Below, piece after piece: positions 11,675-22,236 of a stretch of 64,000 bases of DNA. The position numbers and the translations under genes are program-made. The number at the start of each line of letters is the position of its first letter. Within the stretch, counting starts at the first letter, position 1. Below the pieces are notes generated by a model that was not told where the DNA came from, searched no databases, and saw only the letters and a list, made by a program, of their open reading frames with translations. The DNA is from Zea mays (taxonomy: Eukaryota > Streptophyta > Magnoliopsida > Poales > Poaceae). The stretch spans positions 181,509,825 to 181,573,824 of the forward strand of contig NC_050096.1 in the NCBI RefSeq assembly GCF_902167145.1. Reading direction: 5' to 3'.

Positions 11675-11844
11675 TGTCGGGGACCATAATTAGGGGTACC
11701 CTCAAGGCTCCTAATTCTCAGCTGGTAACCCCCATCAGCATAAAGCTGCAAAGGCCTGATGGGTGCGATTAAGTCAGGGATCGGTCCATTCGAGCGACTC
11801 GATCACGCCTCGCCCGAGCCTAGCCTCGGACAAGGGCAGCCGAC
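11675..11844 (+). repeat. Huck-like 5' LTR, part 1
   Basis: First 170 bases of the 5' LTR, cut by the Sirevirus insertion. The last five bases, CCGAC, are the insertion's target duplication. The uncut 3' LTR (42054-43613) shows the same site intact at about 42218-42226. Confidence 0.92.
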
Positions 11845-12087
11845 TGAAAGGGAAATGTGCCTTTGGGCCATTTCTAAGTATTTTGGTGATTGAGTGTCAA
11901 CACAAGTGCTTAAATGTAAATCTATGCCCATGGATGAACAAAGTGCAAATCACAAGTAAAGGTATGTTTCTAAGCCTTAGTACATTGGTTTTGTGTACTA
12001 ATATACTTGTCCAAGTGATAGAAACAGAGAGAAGAAGAAAGAAGAAGAGTTGGCTGTGTACAGCCAAAAGACTGCTTCGGTCTGGGG

Positions 12088-12427
12088 CACCGGACTGTCC
12101 GGTGGTGCACCAGACAGTGTCCGGTGCGCCAGGCTGCCTTGACCTGAAGACGCCGCTCTCGGGAATTTGCCGACGGCGTACGGCTAAAATTCACCGGACT
12201 GTCCGGTGTGCACCGGACTGTCCGGTGAGCCAACGGTCGGCCGAGCCAACGGTCGGCCGCGGAATCTGCGCGCGACACGTGGTCTGGCCAACGGTCGGAA
12301 GGAGGCACCGGACTGTCCGGTGTGCACCGGACTGTCCGGTGCGCCAGATCTGCAACGGTCGGCTGCGCCTGTTAAGGAAAGAAATCGGGCATCGGACAGT
12401 GTCCGGTGTGCACCGGACTGTCCGGTG
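12088..12427 (+). promoter_or_regulatory. Palindrome cluster in Sirevirus-1 U3
   Basis: Perfect CACCGGACTGTCCGGTG copies start at 12088, 12192, 12211, 12306, 12325 and 12411. Two pairs sit head to tail 19 bp apart. Such palindromes are a published hallmark of Sirevirus LTRs; their role (transcription factor or silencing target) is inferred only. The 3' LTR carries the same cluster. Confidence 0.85.
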
Positions 12428-12495
12428 CGCCCGACGACAGAAGGCAAGGATGGCCTTCCAGATTTGTTCTCAACGGCTCCTAGCTGCCTTGGGGC

Positions 12496-12503
12496 TATAA
12501 AAG
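12496..12503 (+). promoter_or_regulatory. TATA box of Sirevirus-1 5' LTR
   Basis: TATAAAAG, preceded by GGGGC and about 70 bp downstream of the last palindrome, is well placed for the pol II start of the genomic RNA. The matching box in the 3' LTR is at 20129-20136. Confidence 0.75.
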
Positions 12504-13086
12504 GGACCCCTAGGCGCATGGAGGAGTACAACCAAGCATTCCTTGAGCACTCTTGATCACTCACACATCAATCTTGCGCACCTGTTCGACATTCTAGTGA
12601 TTTGAGCTTCGTTCTAGTGTGCTAGTCTCTTGAGCTCAAGTCTGGGTCTTGTGTGTGCGTATTCGCTGTGATCTTTGTGTCGTGTGTGAGTTGCTAATCC
12701 CCCCCTTGCTCTGTGACTCTCTGTGAACATCTTTTGTAAGGGCGAGAGGCTCCAAGTTGTGGAGATTCCTCGCAAACGGGATATTGAGAAGAAAAGCATA
12801 ACATTGTGGTATTCAAGTTGATCATTGGATCACTTGAGAGGAGTTGAGTGCAACTCTCGTCCGTTGGGACGCCACAACGTGGAGTAGGCAAGTTTTGTAC
12901 TTGGCCGAACCACGGGATAAATCACCGTGTCTTCTCTGTGTTGAACCTCTTGTGATTATCATCTGTGCAAGATCTTCGCTCTAGCCACTTGGCATCAACT
13001 GTGCTAACGATTAACAAAGTTTTTGTGGCTGTAAGTTTGAATTTTACAGGATCACCTATTCACCCCCCCCTCTAGGTGCTCTCAAT

Positions 13087-13098
13087 TGGTATCAGAGC
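13087..13098 (+). promoter_or_regulatory. Sirevirus-1 primer binding site
   Basis: TGGTATCAGAGC, two bases after the 5' LTR, is complementary to the 3' end of initiator methionine tRNA, the usual copia primer. Confidence 0.9.
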
Positions 13099-13134
13099 CG
13101 TTCTCTTCAAGAAAGGGACTAACCGCCCGAAGAG

Positions 13135-15476
13135 ATGGATCCTAAGGGGAAGGGAATCGTGATCAACGACAAGGAGAAGGAGTCCTTTGTCAACGAGCCA
13201 AAGGATGACAAGTCCAACGACTCGGGCTCAGGCCATAGACGAAAAGAGGGGAAGAAGAAGAAGACAAGGCGCATCAAGGAGATTGTCTACTACGACAGCG
13301 ACGAATCTTCCTCTTCCCAAAAGGACGACGACAACGACTACAGGAAGACGGTCAATTCGAACTTTTCATTTGACTATTCTCGTATTCCACATAATTCGAA
13401 TTCGCATTTGCTTTCCATTCCTCTTGGCAAACCTCCACACTTCGATGGGGAGGACTACGGATTTTGGAGTCACAAAATGCGTAGTCACTTATTCTCTCTC
13501 CATCCAAGCATATGGGAGATTGTAGAGAATGGAATGAAATTTGATAGCTCAGATAGTCCTATGCTTATAAATGAACAAATCCATAGAAATGCACAAGCTA
13601 CTACTGTTCTCTTAGCATCTTTGTGCAGGGAAGAAATGCCAAGCAGATATGGGACACCCTCAAGATCTCTCACGAGGGCAACGACGTCACCATGCTCACC
13701 AAGATGGAGTTGGTGGAGGGCGAACTTGGGAGATTCGCTATGATAAGGGGGGAGGAGCCAACCCAAACATACAACCGGCTCAAAACCCTTGTCAACAAGA
13801 TAAGAAGCTATGGAAGCACGCGATGGACGGACCACGACGTCGTCCGCCTAATGCTAAGGTCCTTTACCGTTCTTGATCCTCATTTGGTGAATAATATTCG
13901 TGAGAATCCCAGGTACACCAAAATGTCGCCCGAAGAAGTACTTGGAAAGTTCGTAAGTGGGCGAATGATGATCAAGGAGGCAAGATACGTGGACGACGCA
14001 TTGAACGGTCCTATCCATGAGCCTCAACCCATTGCTCTCAAGGCAACAAGGAGCAAGGAGGCGCTACCTAGCAAGGTGGCACAAATTGAGGCGGTCGGAC
14101 TTAATGATGAAGAGATGGCTCTCATCATCAAACGCTTCAAGACGATACTAAAGGGTCACAAGGGGCAGCCAAGCAAGACCAAGACGAAGGGGAAGCGCTC
14201 ATGCTTCAAGTGCGGTAAGATTGGTCATTTTATCGCTAACTGCCCCGATAATGATAGTGACCAGGAAAAGGGAAACAAGAGGGAAAAGAAGAAGCATTAC
14301 AAAAAGGCAAAGGGCGAGGCGCATCTAGGCAAGGAGTGGGACTCGGATTGCTCCTCTTCCGACTCCGACAATGAAGGACTCGCCGCCACCGCCTTCAACA
14401 AATCAACCCTCTTCCCCAACGAGCGTCACACATGCCTTATGGCAAGGGAGAAGAAGGTATGTACTCGCAACTCTACCTATGCTTCCTCAAGTGAGGACGA
14501 ATCTAGTGATGAGGATGAAGTAGATTATTCATGTTTGTTCAAGGGCTTAGATAGATCTAAGATAGACAAAATTAATGAATTAATTGATGCCTTGAATGAA
14601 AAGAATATACTTTTAGAAAAGCAAGAGGATTTGTTGTATGAAGAACATGATAAGTTTGTAGAGGCTCAAAAATCCCTTGCATTAGAAATTAAGAGGAATG
14701 AAATGCTTGCTTGTGAAGTATCAACATGTCATGATTCTATTTCTAACTTAAAGAGCATAAACGATGATTTAAATGCTAAACTAGTAGAAGCAAATAAATC
14801 CAACTCTTGTGTTGAAATTTGCACTAGGTGTAAGGATATTGATATTAATGCTTGTAGCGAACACTTAGTTTCTATTTCAAAATTGAATGATGAATTAGCT
14901 AGTCTTAATGCTCAACTTAAGACTAGCAAGAGTAATTTTGATAAACTAAAATTTGCTAGGGATGCCTACACGGTTGGTAGACACCCCTCAATTAAGGATG
15001 GGCTTGGCTTCAAGAGGGAAGCCAAGAACTTAACAAGCCATAAGGCTCCCATCTCCGCCAAGGAGAAAGGGAAGGCCCCTATGGCAAGTAGCACTAAAAG
15101 AAATCATGCTTTTATATATCATGATAAGAGACAAACTAGAAATGCTTATAGGAGTTATAATGCATATGATGATTTTAACTCTCATGCCATGTTTGCTTCT
15201 AGTTCTTCCCTTATGCATGGTAGAAATATGTCTAGGAAAAATGCTGTGCCTAGAAAGAATATGATTCATGCTCCTAGGAAAGTAGTGAATGAACCTTCTA
15301 CAATTTATTGTGCTTTAAATGCTTCCTTTGCTATTTGTAGAAAGGATAAGAAAATTGTTGCTAGGAAGTTAGGGGCAAAATGCAAGGGAGACAAAACTTG
15401 CATTTGGGTCCCTAAGAATATTTGTGCTAACCTTGTAGGACCCAACATGAGTTGGGTACCTAAGTCTCAAGCCTAA
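13135..15476 (+). pseudogene. Sirevirus-1 Gag, frameshifted
   Basis: Translation starts at ATG 13135 (MDPKGKGIVINDKEKE) and runs in frame through a charged, serine-rich N-terminus and the first part of the copia gag domain (PHFDGEDYGFWSHKM). Near 13630 the frame ends in a short tail. The rest (AKQIWDTLKISHEG onward) continues in the next frame from about 13630 to the stop at 15474-15476. Related Gags have about ten more residues at this join, so a small deletion that is not a multiple of three is the likely cause. Downstream lie a CCHC knuckle (CFKCGKIGHFIANC, about 14202-14250), acidic patches, a coiled coil (about 14560-14960), and the WVPK C-terminus typical of Sirevirus Gag. As it stands, no full Gag can be made. 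Confidence 0.88.
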
Positions 15477-15481
15477 ATTTG

Positions 15482-15489
15482 CCTTGCAG
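15482..15489 (+). promoter_or_regulatory. CCTTGCAG at the gag/pol border
   Basis: A pyrimidine-then-CAG sequence just after the Gag stop (15474-15476) and exactly where the Pol frame begins its conserved part. It resembles a 3' splice acceptor. The same arrangement occurs at 47832-47839 and 50192-50199 in Sirevirus-2. Function is inferred. Confidence 0.4.
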
Positions 15490-18400
15490 GTTTATGCATC
15501 CGGGGGTTCAAGCTGGATTATTGATAGCGGATGCACAAACCATATGACGGGGGAGAAGAAGATGTTCACCTCATACGTCAAGAATGAGGATTCCCAAGAT
15601 TCAATCATATTCGGTGATGGGAATCAAGGCAAGGTTAAAGGGTTAGGTAAAATTGCAATTTCTAATGAGCACTCTATCTCTAATGTGTTTTTAGTAGAGT
15701 CTCTAGGATATAATTTACTATCTGTTAGTCAATTATGCAATATGGGATATAACTGTCTATTTACAAATGTAGATGTGTCTGTCTTTAGAAGAAGTGATGG
15801 TTCACTAGCTTTTAAAGGTGTATTAGATGGCAAACTGTATTTAGTTGATTTTGCAAAAGAAGAAGCCGGTCTGGATGCATGCTTAATAGCTAAGACTAGC
15901 ATGGGCTGGCTGTGGCATCGCCGCTTAGCACATGTGGGGATGAAGAACCTTCACAAGCTTCTAAAGGGAGAATACGTGATAGGTTTGACTAACGTACAAT
16001 TCGAAAAAGATAGACCTTGTGCAGCTTGTCAAGCAGGTAAACAAGTGGGAGGAGCACATCACAGCAAGAATGTGATGACCACTTCAAGACCCCTGGAGCT
16101 GCTGCATATGGACCTCTTCGAACCCGTCGCCTACCTGAGCATAGGGGGGAGTAAGTATGGTCTAGTTATTGTTGATGACTTTTCCCGCTTCACTTGGGTG
16201 TTCTTTTTGCAGGATAAGTCTGAAACCCAAGGGACCCTCAAGCGCTTCCTCAGGAGAGCTCAAAATGAGTTTGAGCTCAAGGTGAAAAAGATAAGGAGCG
16301 ACAACGGGTCCGAGTTCAAGAACCTTCAAGTGGAGGAGTTCCTTGAAGAGGAAGGGATCAAGCACGAGTTCTCCGCTCCCTACACACCACAACAAAATGG
16401 TGTGGTAGAGAGGAAGAACAGGACACTCATCGATATGGCGAGGACGATGCTAGGAGAATACAAGACCCCCGAGTGCTTTTGGACGGAAGCCGTGAACACG
16501 GCTTGCCACGCCATCAACAGGGTCTACCTTCATCGTCTCCTCAAGAAGACGTCGTATGAGCTACTAACCGGTAACAAACCCAATGTATCCTACTTTCGTG
16601 TATTTGGGAGCAAGTGCTACATTCTAGTGAAGAAGGGTAGAAATTCTAAATTTGCTCCCAAAGCAGTAGAAGGGTTTTTGTTAGGTTATGACTCAAATAC
16701 AAAGGCGTATAGAGTCTTCAACAAATCATCGGGTTTGGTTGAAGTCTCTAGCGACGTTGTATTTGATGAGACTAATGGCTCTCCAAGAGAGCAAGTTGTT
16801 GATTGTGATGATGTAGATGAAGAAGATGTTCCGACGGCCGCTATACGAACCATGGCGATTGGAGAAGTTCGGCCACAGGAACAAGATGAACAAGATCAAC
16901 CTTCTTCCTCAACAATGGTGCATCCCCCAACTCAAGACGATGAACAGGTTCATCAACAGGAGGCGTGTGATCAAGGGGGAGCACAAGATGATCATGTGAT
17001 GGAGGAAGAAGCGGAACCAGCACCTCCAACCCAAGTTCGAGCAATGATTCAAAGGGATCATCCCGTCGACCAAATTCTGGGTGACATTAGCAAGGGAGTA
17101 ACTACTCGATCTCGATTAGTTAATTTTTGTGAGCATTACTCCTTTGTCTCTTCTATTGAGCCTTTCAGGGTAGAGGAGGCCTTGCTAGATCCGGACTGGG
17201 TGTTGGCCATGCAAGAGGAGCTCAATAACTTCAAGAGGAATGAAGTTTGGACACTGGTGCCTCGTCCGAAGCAAAATGTTGTGGGAACCAAGTGGGTGTT
17301 CCGCAACAAACAGGACAAGCACGGAGTGGTGACAAGGAACAAGGCTCGACTTGTGGCAAAAGGTTATGCCCAAGTCGCAGGTTTGGACTTTGAGGAGACT
17401 TTTGCTCCTGTGGCTAGGCTAGAATCAATTCGTATCCTGCTAGCATATGCCGCTCACCATTCTTTCAGGTTGTTCCAAATGGATGTCAAGAGTGCTTTCC
17501 TCAACGGGCCAATCAAGGAGGAGGTGTACGTGGAGCAACCCCCTGGCTTCGAGGATGAACGGTACCCCGACCATGTGTGTAAGCTCTCTAAGGCGCTCTA
17601 TGGACTTAAGCAAGCCCCAAGAGCATGGTATGAATGCCTTAGAGACTTTCTAATTGTTAATGCTTTCAAGGTTGGGAAAGCCGATCCAACTCTTTTTACA
17701 AAGACATGTGATGGTGATTTGTTTGTGTGCCAAATTTATGTCGATGACATAATATTTGGTTCCACTAACCAAAAGTCTTGTGAAGAGTTTAGCAGGGTGA
17801 TGACGCAGAAATTCGAAATGTCGATGATGGGCGAGTTGAACTACTTCCTTGGGTTCCAAGTGAAGCAACTCAAGGACGGCACCTTCATCTCCCAAACGAA
17901 GTACACGCAAGATCTGCTAAAGCGGTTTGGGATGAAGGACGCCAAGCCCGCAAAGACTCCGATGGGAACCGACGGACACACCGACCTCAACAAAGGAGGT
18001 AAGTCCGTTGATCAAAAAGCATACCGGTCCATGATAGGTTCTTTGCTTTATTTATGTGCTAGTAGACCGGATATTATGCTTAGCGTATGCATGTGTGCTA
18101 GATTTCAATCCGATCCTAAGGAGTGTCACTTAGTGGCGGTGAAGCGAATTCTTAGATATTTAGTTGCTACACCTTGCTTTGGGCTCTGGTATCCACAGGG
18201 GTCCACCTTTGACTTGGTTGGATACTCAGATTCCGACTATGCTGGATGTAAGGTCGATAGGAAGAGCACATCGGGAACGTGCCAATTCTTAGGAAGGTCC
18301 CTGGTGTCATGGAATTCTAAGAAACAAACCTCCGTTGCCCTATCCACCGCTGAGGCCGAGTATGTTGCCGCAGGACAGTGTTGCGCGCAACTACTTTGGA

Positions 18401-18690
18401 TGAGGCAAACCCTCAGGGACTTTGGCTACAATCTGAGCAAAGTCCCACTCCTATGTGATAATGAGAGTGCTATCCGCATGGCGGAAAATCCTGTTGAGCA
18501 CAGCCGCACAAAGCACATAGACATCCGGCATCACTTTTTGAGAGACCACCAGCAAAAGGGGGATATCGAAGTGTTTCATGTTAGCACCGAGAACCAGCTA
18601 GCCGATATCTTTACCAAGCCTCTAGATGAGAAGACCTTTTGCAGGCTGCGTAGTGAGCTAAATGTCTTAGATTCGCGGAACTTGGATTGA
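15484..18690 (+). CDS. Sirevirus-1 Pol polyprotein, open
   Basis: The frame is open for 1068 codons in the +1 frame relative to Gag; no ATG marks a start, and 15484 is only the first in-frame TTG. Order and landmarks: protease WIIDSG (D14); integrase zinc finger H145/H150/C179/C182; integrase catalytic D210, D273, E309 (35-residue spacing); a serine/acid-rich linker; reverse transcriptase YVDD at 752-755; copia RNase H from about D916, ending [11 protein letters not shown] and [10 protein letters not shown]. Every catalytic residue I looked for is present. It makes DNA from the genomic RNA and integrates it. Expression would need a frameshift, reinitiation or splicing at the TTGCAG at 15484-15489. 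The broken Gag upstream means the copy would depend on Gag supplied in trans. Confidence 0.92.
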   Translation: MQVYASGGSSWIIDSGCTNHMTGEKKMFTSYVKNEDSQDSIIFGDGNQGKVKGLGKIAISNEHSISNVFLVESLGYNLLSVSQLCNMGYNCLFTNVDVSVFRRSDGSLAFKGVLDGKLYLVDFAKEEAGLDACLIAKTSMGWLWHRRLAHVGMKNLHKLLKGEYVIGLTNVQFEKDRPCAACQAGKQVGGAHHSKNVMTTSRPLELLHMDLFEPVAYLSIGGSKYGLVIVDDFSRFTWVFFLQDKSETQGTLKRFLRRAQNEFELKVKKIRSDNGSEFKNLQVEEFLEEEGIKHEFSAPYTPQQNGVVERKNRTLIDMARTMLGEYKTPECFWTEAVNTACHAINRVYLHRLLKKTSYELLTGNKPNVSYFRVFGSKCYILVKKGRNSKFAPKAVEGFLLGYDSNTKAYRVFNKSSGLVEVSSDVVFDETNGSPREQVVDCDDVDEEDVPTAAIRTMAIGEVRPQEQDEQDQPSSSTMVHPPTQDDEQVHQQEACDQGGAQDDHVMEEEAEPAPPTQVRAMIQRDHPVDQILGDISKGVTTRSRLVNFCEHYSFVSSIEPFRVEEALLDPDWVLAMQEELNNFKRNEVWTLVPRPKQNVVGTKWVFRNKQDKHGVVTRNKARLVAKGYAQVAGLDFEETFAPVARLESIRILLAYAAHHSFRLFQMDVKSAFLNGPIKEEVYVEQPPGFEDERYPDHVCKLSKALYGLKQAPRAWYECLRDFLIVNAFKVGKADPTLFTKTCDGDLFVCQIYVDDIIFGSTNQKSCEEFSRVMTQKFEMSMMGELNYFLGFQVKQLKDGTFISQTKYTQDLLKRFGMKDAKPAKTPMGTDGHTDLNKGGKSVDQKAYRSMIGSLLYLCASRPDIMLSVCMCARFQSDPKECHLVAVKRILRYLVATPCFGLWYPQGSTFDLVGYSDSDYAGCKVDRKSTSGTCQFLGRSLVSWNSKKQTSVALSTAEAEYVAAGQCCAQLLWMRQTLRDFGYNLSKVPLLCDNESAIRMAENPVEHSRTKHIDIRHHFLRDHQQKGDIEVFHVSTENQLADIFTKPLDEKTFCRLRSELNVLDSRNLD

Positions 18691-19477
18691 ATTGTAGCAT
18701 ACATGTGTGTATGCCTTTGATCATGTTCATTCTGCATTTTGTTGTTTATTGAGGTGCTCAAGTTGTACAAACACTCCCTGGACCTCACAAGTCCGTTGCA
18801 AAGTGATGCACATGTTTAGGGGGAGATGTGTTACAACTTGACCCTTTGAGACTAACCATATGCTTGAGTTTGCTTGATTTAGTCTCGAAGGAGGATTGAA
18901 AGGGAAAAGGCGGACTTGGACCATGAAAGACTTCCACTGCACTCCGATGAGAGGGTAACTTATTCCAAGTCCATCTAATGAACTCTTATTGCCATTTGCT
19001 CTTAATTGGAGATTTTTGGTGAGGCAATGGGGTTAAAGGGCCAAAGTTGATTCCGTTTTGGTGCTTGATGCCAAAGGGGGAGAAAATAAAGGCCAAAGCA
19101 ATAAATGGATCAGCTACCACTTGAGAAATTTTGAAAATAGTGAAATAGAGCTTTTTGTTTTGTCAAAACTCTCTTATTGTTTCTTTTGTCAAAAGTTGGT
19201 TTCTTGTGGAGAGAAGTAATGATTATGGGAAATAGGGGGAGTTTTTGAAATCTTTGATCAATCTCTTGGAATGACTCTCTTTATGCTTCAACATGTGTGT
19301 TTGACCTAGAGATAGAGATTTGAGTTTGATTTACAAAAACAAACCAAGTGGTGGCAAAGGATGATCCATATATGCCAAAAATGAATCAAAATAGATTTGA
19401 GTTTTATTTGAAGTGTTTCTGCACTTGTTCTAGTTGCTTTATGTTGTGTTGGCATAAATCACCAAAAAGGGGGAGAT
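18691..19477 (+). other. Sirevirus-1 3' noncoding region with multiple PPTs
   Basis: After the Pol stop, 787 bp carry G-rich purine tracts at about 18818, 19073 (AAAGGGGGAGAAAATAAAGG), 19227 (AAATAGGGGGAG) and 19465-19476 (AAAAAGGGGGAG). The last abuts the 3' LTR and is the expected plus-strand primer. Multiple polypurine tracts are a known Sirevirus feature. Confidence 0.8.
18818..18889 (+). promoter_or_regulatory. Internal purine box plus GAGACTA hairpin
   Basis: TTTAGGGGGAGA (about 18818-18829) is followed by an inverted repeat TTTGAGACTA (18845-18854) / TAGTCTCGAA (18880-18889) with one wobble pair and a 25-base loop. Similar box-plus-hairpin units recur in Sirevirus-2 (51498, 52297 and others), which argues for a conserved element of the 3' untranslated region. 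Confidence 0.55.
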
Positions 19478-20717
19478 TGAAAGGGAAATGTGCCTTTGGG
19501 CCATTTCTAAGTATTTTGGTGATTGAGTGTCAACACAAGTGCTTAAATGTAAATCTATGCCCATGGATGAACAAAGTGCAAATCACAAGTAAAGGTATGT
19601 TTCTAAGCCTTAGTACATTGGTTTTGTGTACTAATATACTTGTCCAAGTGATAGAAACAGAGAGAAGAAGAAAGAAGAAGAGTTGGCTGTGTACAGCCAA
19701 AAGACTGCTTCGGTCTGGGGCACCGGACTGTCCGGTGGTGCACCGGACAGTGTCCGGTGCGCCAGGCTGCCTTGACCTGAAGACGCCGCTCTCGGGAATT
19801 TGCCGACGGCGTACGGCTAAAATTCACCGGACTGTCCGGTGTGCACCGGACTGTCCGGTGAGCCAACGGTCGGCCGAGCCAACGGTCGGCCGCGGAATCT
19901 GCGCGCGACACGTGGTCTGGCCAACGGTCGGAAGGAGGCACCGGACTGTCCGGTGTGCACCGGACTGTCCGGTGCGCCAGATCTGCAACGGTCGGCTGCG
20001 CCTGTTAAGGAAAGAAATCGGGCATCGGACAGTGTCCGGTGTGCACCGGACTGTCCGGTGCGCCCGACGACAGAAGGCAAGGATGGCCTTCCAGATTTGT
20101 TCTCAACGGCTCCTAGCTGCCTTGGGGCTATAAAAGGGACCCCTAGGCGCATGGAGGAGTACAACCAAGCATTCCTTGAGCACTCTTGATCACTCACACA
20201 TCAATCTTGCGCACCTGTTCGACATTCTAGTGATTTGAGCTCCGTTCTAGTGTGCTAGTCTCTTGAGCTCAAGTCTGTGTCTTGTGTGTGCGTATTCGCT
20301 GTGATCTTTGTGTCGTGTGTGAGTTGCTAATCCCTCCCTTGCTCTGTGACTCTCTGTGAACATCTTTTGTAAGGGCGAGAGGCTCCAAGTTGTGGAGATT
20401 CCTCGCAAACGGGATATTGAGAAGAAAAGCATAACATTGTGGTATTCAAGTTGATCATTGGATCACTTGAGAGGAGTTGAGTGCAACTCTCGTCCGTTGG
20501 GACGCCACAACGTGGAGTAGGCAAGTTTTGTACTTGGCCGAACCACGGGATAAATCACCGTGTCTTCTCTGTGTTGAACCTCTTGTGATTATCATCTGTG
20601 CAAGATCTTCGCTCTAGCCACTTGGCATCAACTGTGCTAACGATTAACAAAGTTTTTGTGGCTGTAAGTTTGAATTTTACAGGATCACCTATTCACCCCC
20701 CCCTCTAGGTGCTCTCA
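19478..20717 (+). repeat. Sirevirus-1 3' LTR
   Basis: 1240 bp, about four substitutions from the 5' LTR (for example near 12111/19744, 12609/20242, 12647/20280 and 12702/20335). Palindromes and the TATA box (20129-20136) are intact. Confidence 0.92.
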
Positions 20718-22113
20718 CCGACCCCGGAGGGTTTCCGTCTCGCCCGAGGCCCCCCTCCAACGGCGAACATGTTTCCGGCTCGCCCGAGGCCCTGCCTTCG
20801 CTAAGAAGCAACCCTGACTAAATCGCCGCACCGACCGACCAAATCGCAGGAGCATTTAATGCAAAGGTGGCCTGGCACCTTTATCCTGACGCTCGCCCCC
20901 CGGCAGAGCCGAAGTGACCGCCGTCACTTCGCCGCTCCACTGACTGACCTGACAGAAGGACAGCGCCGCCTGCGCCACTCCGACTGCGGTGCCACTCGAC
21001 AGAGTGAGGCTGACAGGCAGTCAGGCCCTGCCAAAGGCACCATAGGAAGCTCCGCTTCGCCCGACCCAGGGCTCGGACTCGGGCTAAGTCCCGAAAGACG
21101 GCGAACTCCGCTCCGCCCGACCCAGGGCTCGGACTCGGGCTAAGTCCCTGAAGACGGCGAACTCCGCTCTGCCCGACCCAGGTCTCGGACTCGGGCTAAG
21201 TCCCGGAAGACGACGAACTCCGCTCCGCCCGACCCAGGGCTCGGACTCGGGCTAAGTCCCGGAAGACGACGAACTCCGCTTCGCCCGACCCCAGGGCTCG
21301 GACTCCTCCCTGGCCTCAGCCGACGGCCTCCGCCTCGCCCGACCCAGGGGCTCGGACTCGGCCTCGGCCACGGAAGACAGACTCGACCTCGGCTTCGGAG
21401 GAGCCTCCACATCGCCCAACCTAGGGCGCAGGCCAGCCACGTCAACAGAAGGCGCCATCATCACCCTACCCCAAGCTGACTCGGGCCGCAGGGAACAAGA
21501 CCGGCGTCCCATCTGGCTAGCTCCGCCAGATAGGCAATGATGGTGCCCCGCATACTCTGTGACGACGGCGGCTCTCAGCCCCCTTACGGAAGCAAGAGGA
21601 CGTCAGCAAGGACCCAACCGCTCCGACAGCTGTCCCTCCGCCAGGCTCCATCGCTCCTCCGACGGCCACGACATCACACCAGCTGGGTGCCAAAATCTCT
21701 CCGGCTGCCACAACGGCATGTACTTAGGGCGCTAGCTCTCCTCCGCTAGACACGTAGCACTCTGCTACACCCCCCATTGTACACCTGGATCCTCTCCTTA
21801 CGCCTATAAAAGGAAGGACCAGGGCCCTCTTAGAGAGGGTTGGCCGCGCGGGGACGAGGACGAGACAGGCGCTCGCTTGGGGCCGCTCGCTCCCTCTCCC
21901 GCGTGAACGCTTGTAACCCCCTACTGCAAGCACACCCGACCTGGGCGCGGGACGAACACGAAGGCCGCAGGATTCCCACCTCTCTCACGCCGGTCTCCGG
22001 CCGCCTCGCTCTCCGCCCTTCGCGCTCGCCCTCGCGCTCGACCCATCTGGGCTGGGGCACGCGGCGACATTCACTCGTCGGCCCAGGGACCCCCCGGTCT
22101 CAAAACGCCGACA
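20718..22113 (+). repeat. Huck-like 5' LTR, part 2
   Basis: Resumes with the CCGAC duplication and ends CGACA at 22113. It contains a 56 bp tandem array (about 21044-21310, four to five copies of a CCCAGGGCTCGGACTCGGGC unit) and a TATAAAAG box at 21805-21812. Total LTR length without the insert is about 1561 bp. Confidence 0.9.
21805..21812 (+). promoter_or_regulatory. TATA box of Huck-like 5' LTR
   Basis: TATAAAAG preceded by ACGCC and followed by a GC-rich leader. The 3' LTR has it at 43305-43312. Confidence 0.7.
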
Positions 22114-22114
22114 G

Positions 22115-22133
22115 TTGGCGCGCTAGGTAGGGG
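22115..22133 (+). promoter_or_regulatory. Huck-like primer binding site
   Basis: TTGGCGCGCTAGGTAGGGG directly after the 5' LTR is in the primer position. The TGGCGC start is typical of plant gypsy elements. I do not assign the tRNA. Confidence 0.65.
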
Positions 22134-22236
22134 CCTGCTGCGTGTTGACGAACAACTTCCCGTCAAGCTCCAGATAGGCAGTCTCTAGCAACCTCTCCAA
22201 CCCGGGACGGTGCTCCGTTTCGGGAGTCTTGAGTTC

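Larger units (their letters stand above)
11845..13084 (+). repeat. Sirevirus-1 5' LTR
   Basis: 1240 bp, TG...CA. The U3 region (about 12088-12427) holds six perfect copies of the 17 bp palindrome CACCGGACTGTCCGGTG plus two variant copies. A TATAAAAG box lies at 12496-12503, after the palindromes. The end is CTAGGTGCTCTCA at 13084, directly before the primer site. Confidence 0.92.
11845..20717 (+). mobile_element. Sirevirus-1 (Ty1/copia), young, 8.87 kb
   Basis: The 1240 bp LTRs (11845-13084 and 19478-20717) start TGAAAGGGAAATGTGCCTTT and end GTGCTCTCA. They are flanked by CCGAC duplications (11840-11844 and 20718-20722), confirmed by the empty site in the Huck 3' LTR. The LTRs differ at about 4 positions, so the insertion is recent (about 0.1 My at 1.3e-8, inferred). 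The iMet-type primer site, gag with coiled coil and zinc knuckle, PR-INT-RT-RH order, multiple polypurine tracts and LTR palindromes place it in the Sirevirus lineage (maize Opie/Ji/Giepum group; exact family not settled). Pol is open; gag has a frameshift. Confidence 0.92.

Noticed and set aside
12088..12564. Overlapping open frames rich in RTVRCAPDCPV-like repeats in the Sirevirus-1 LTRs
   Set aside because: They are translations of the DNA palindromes, occur in several frames on both strands, and recur identically in the 3' LTR.
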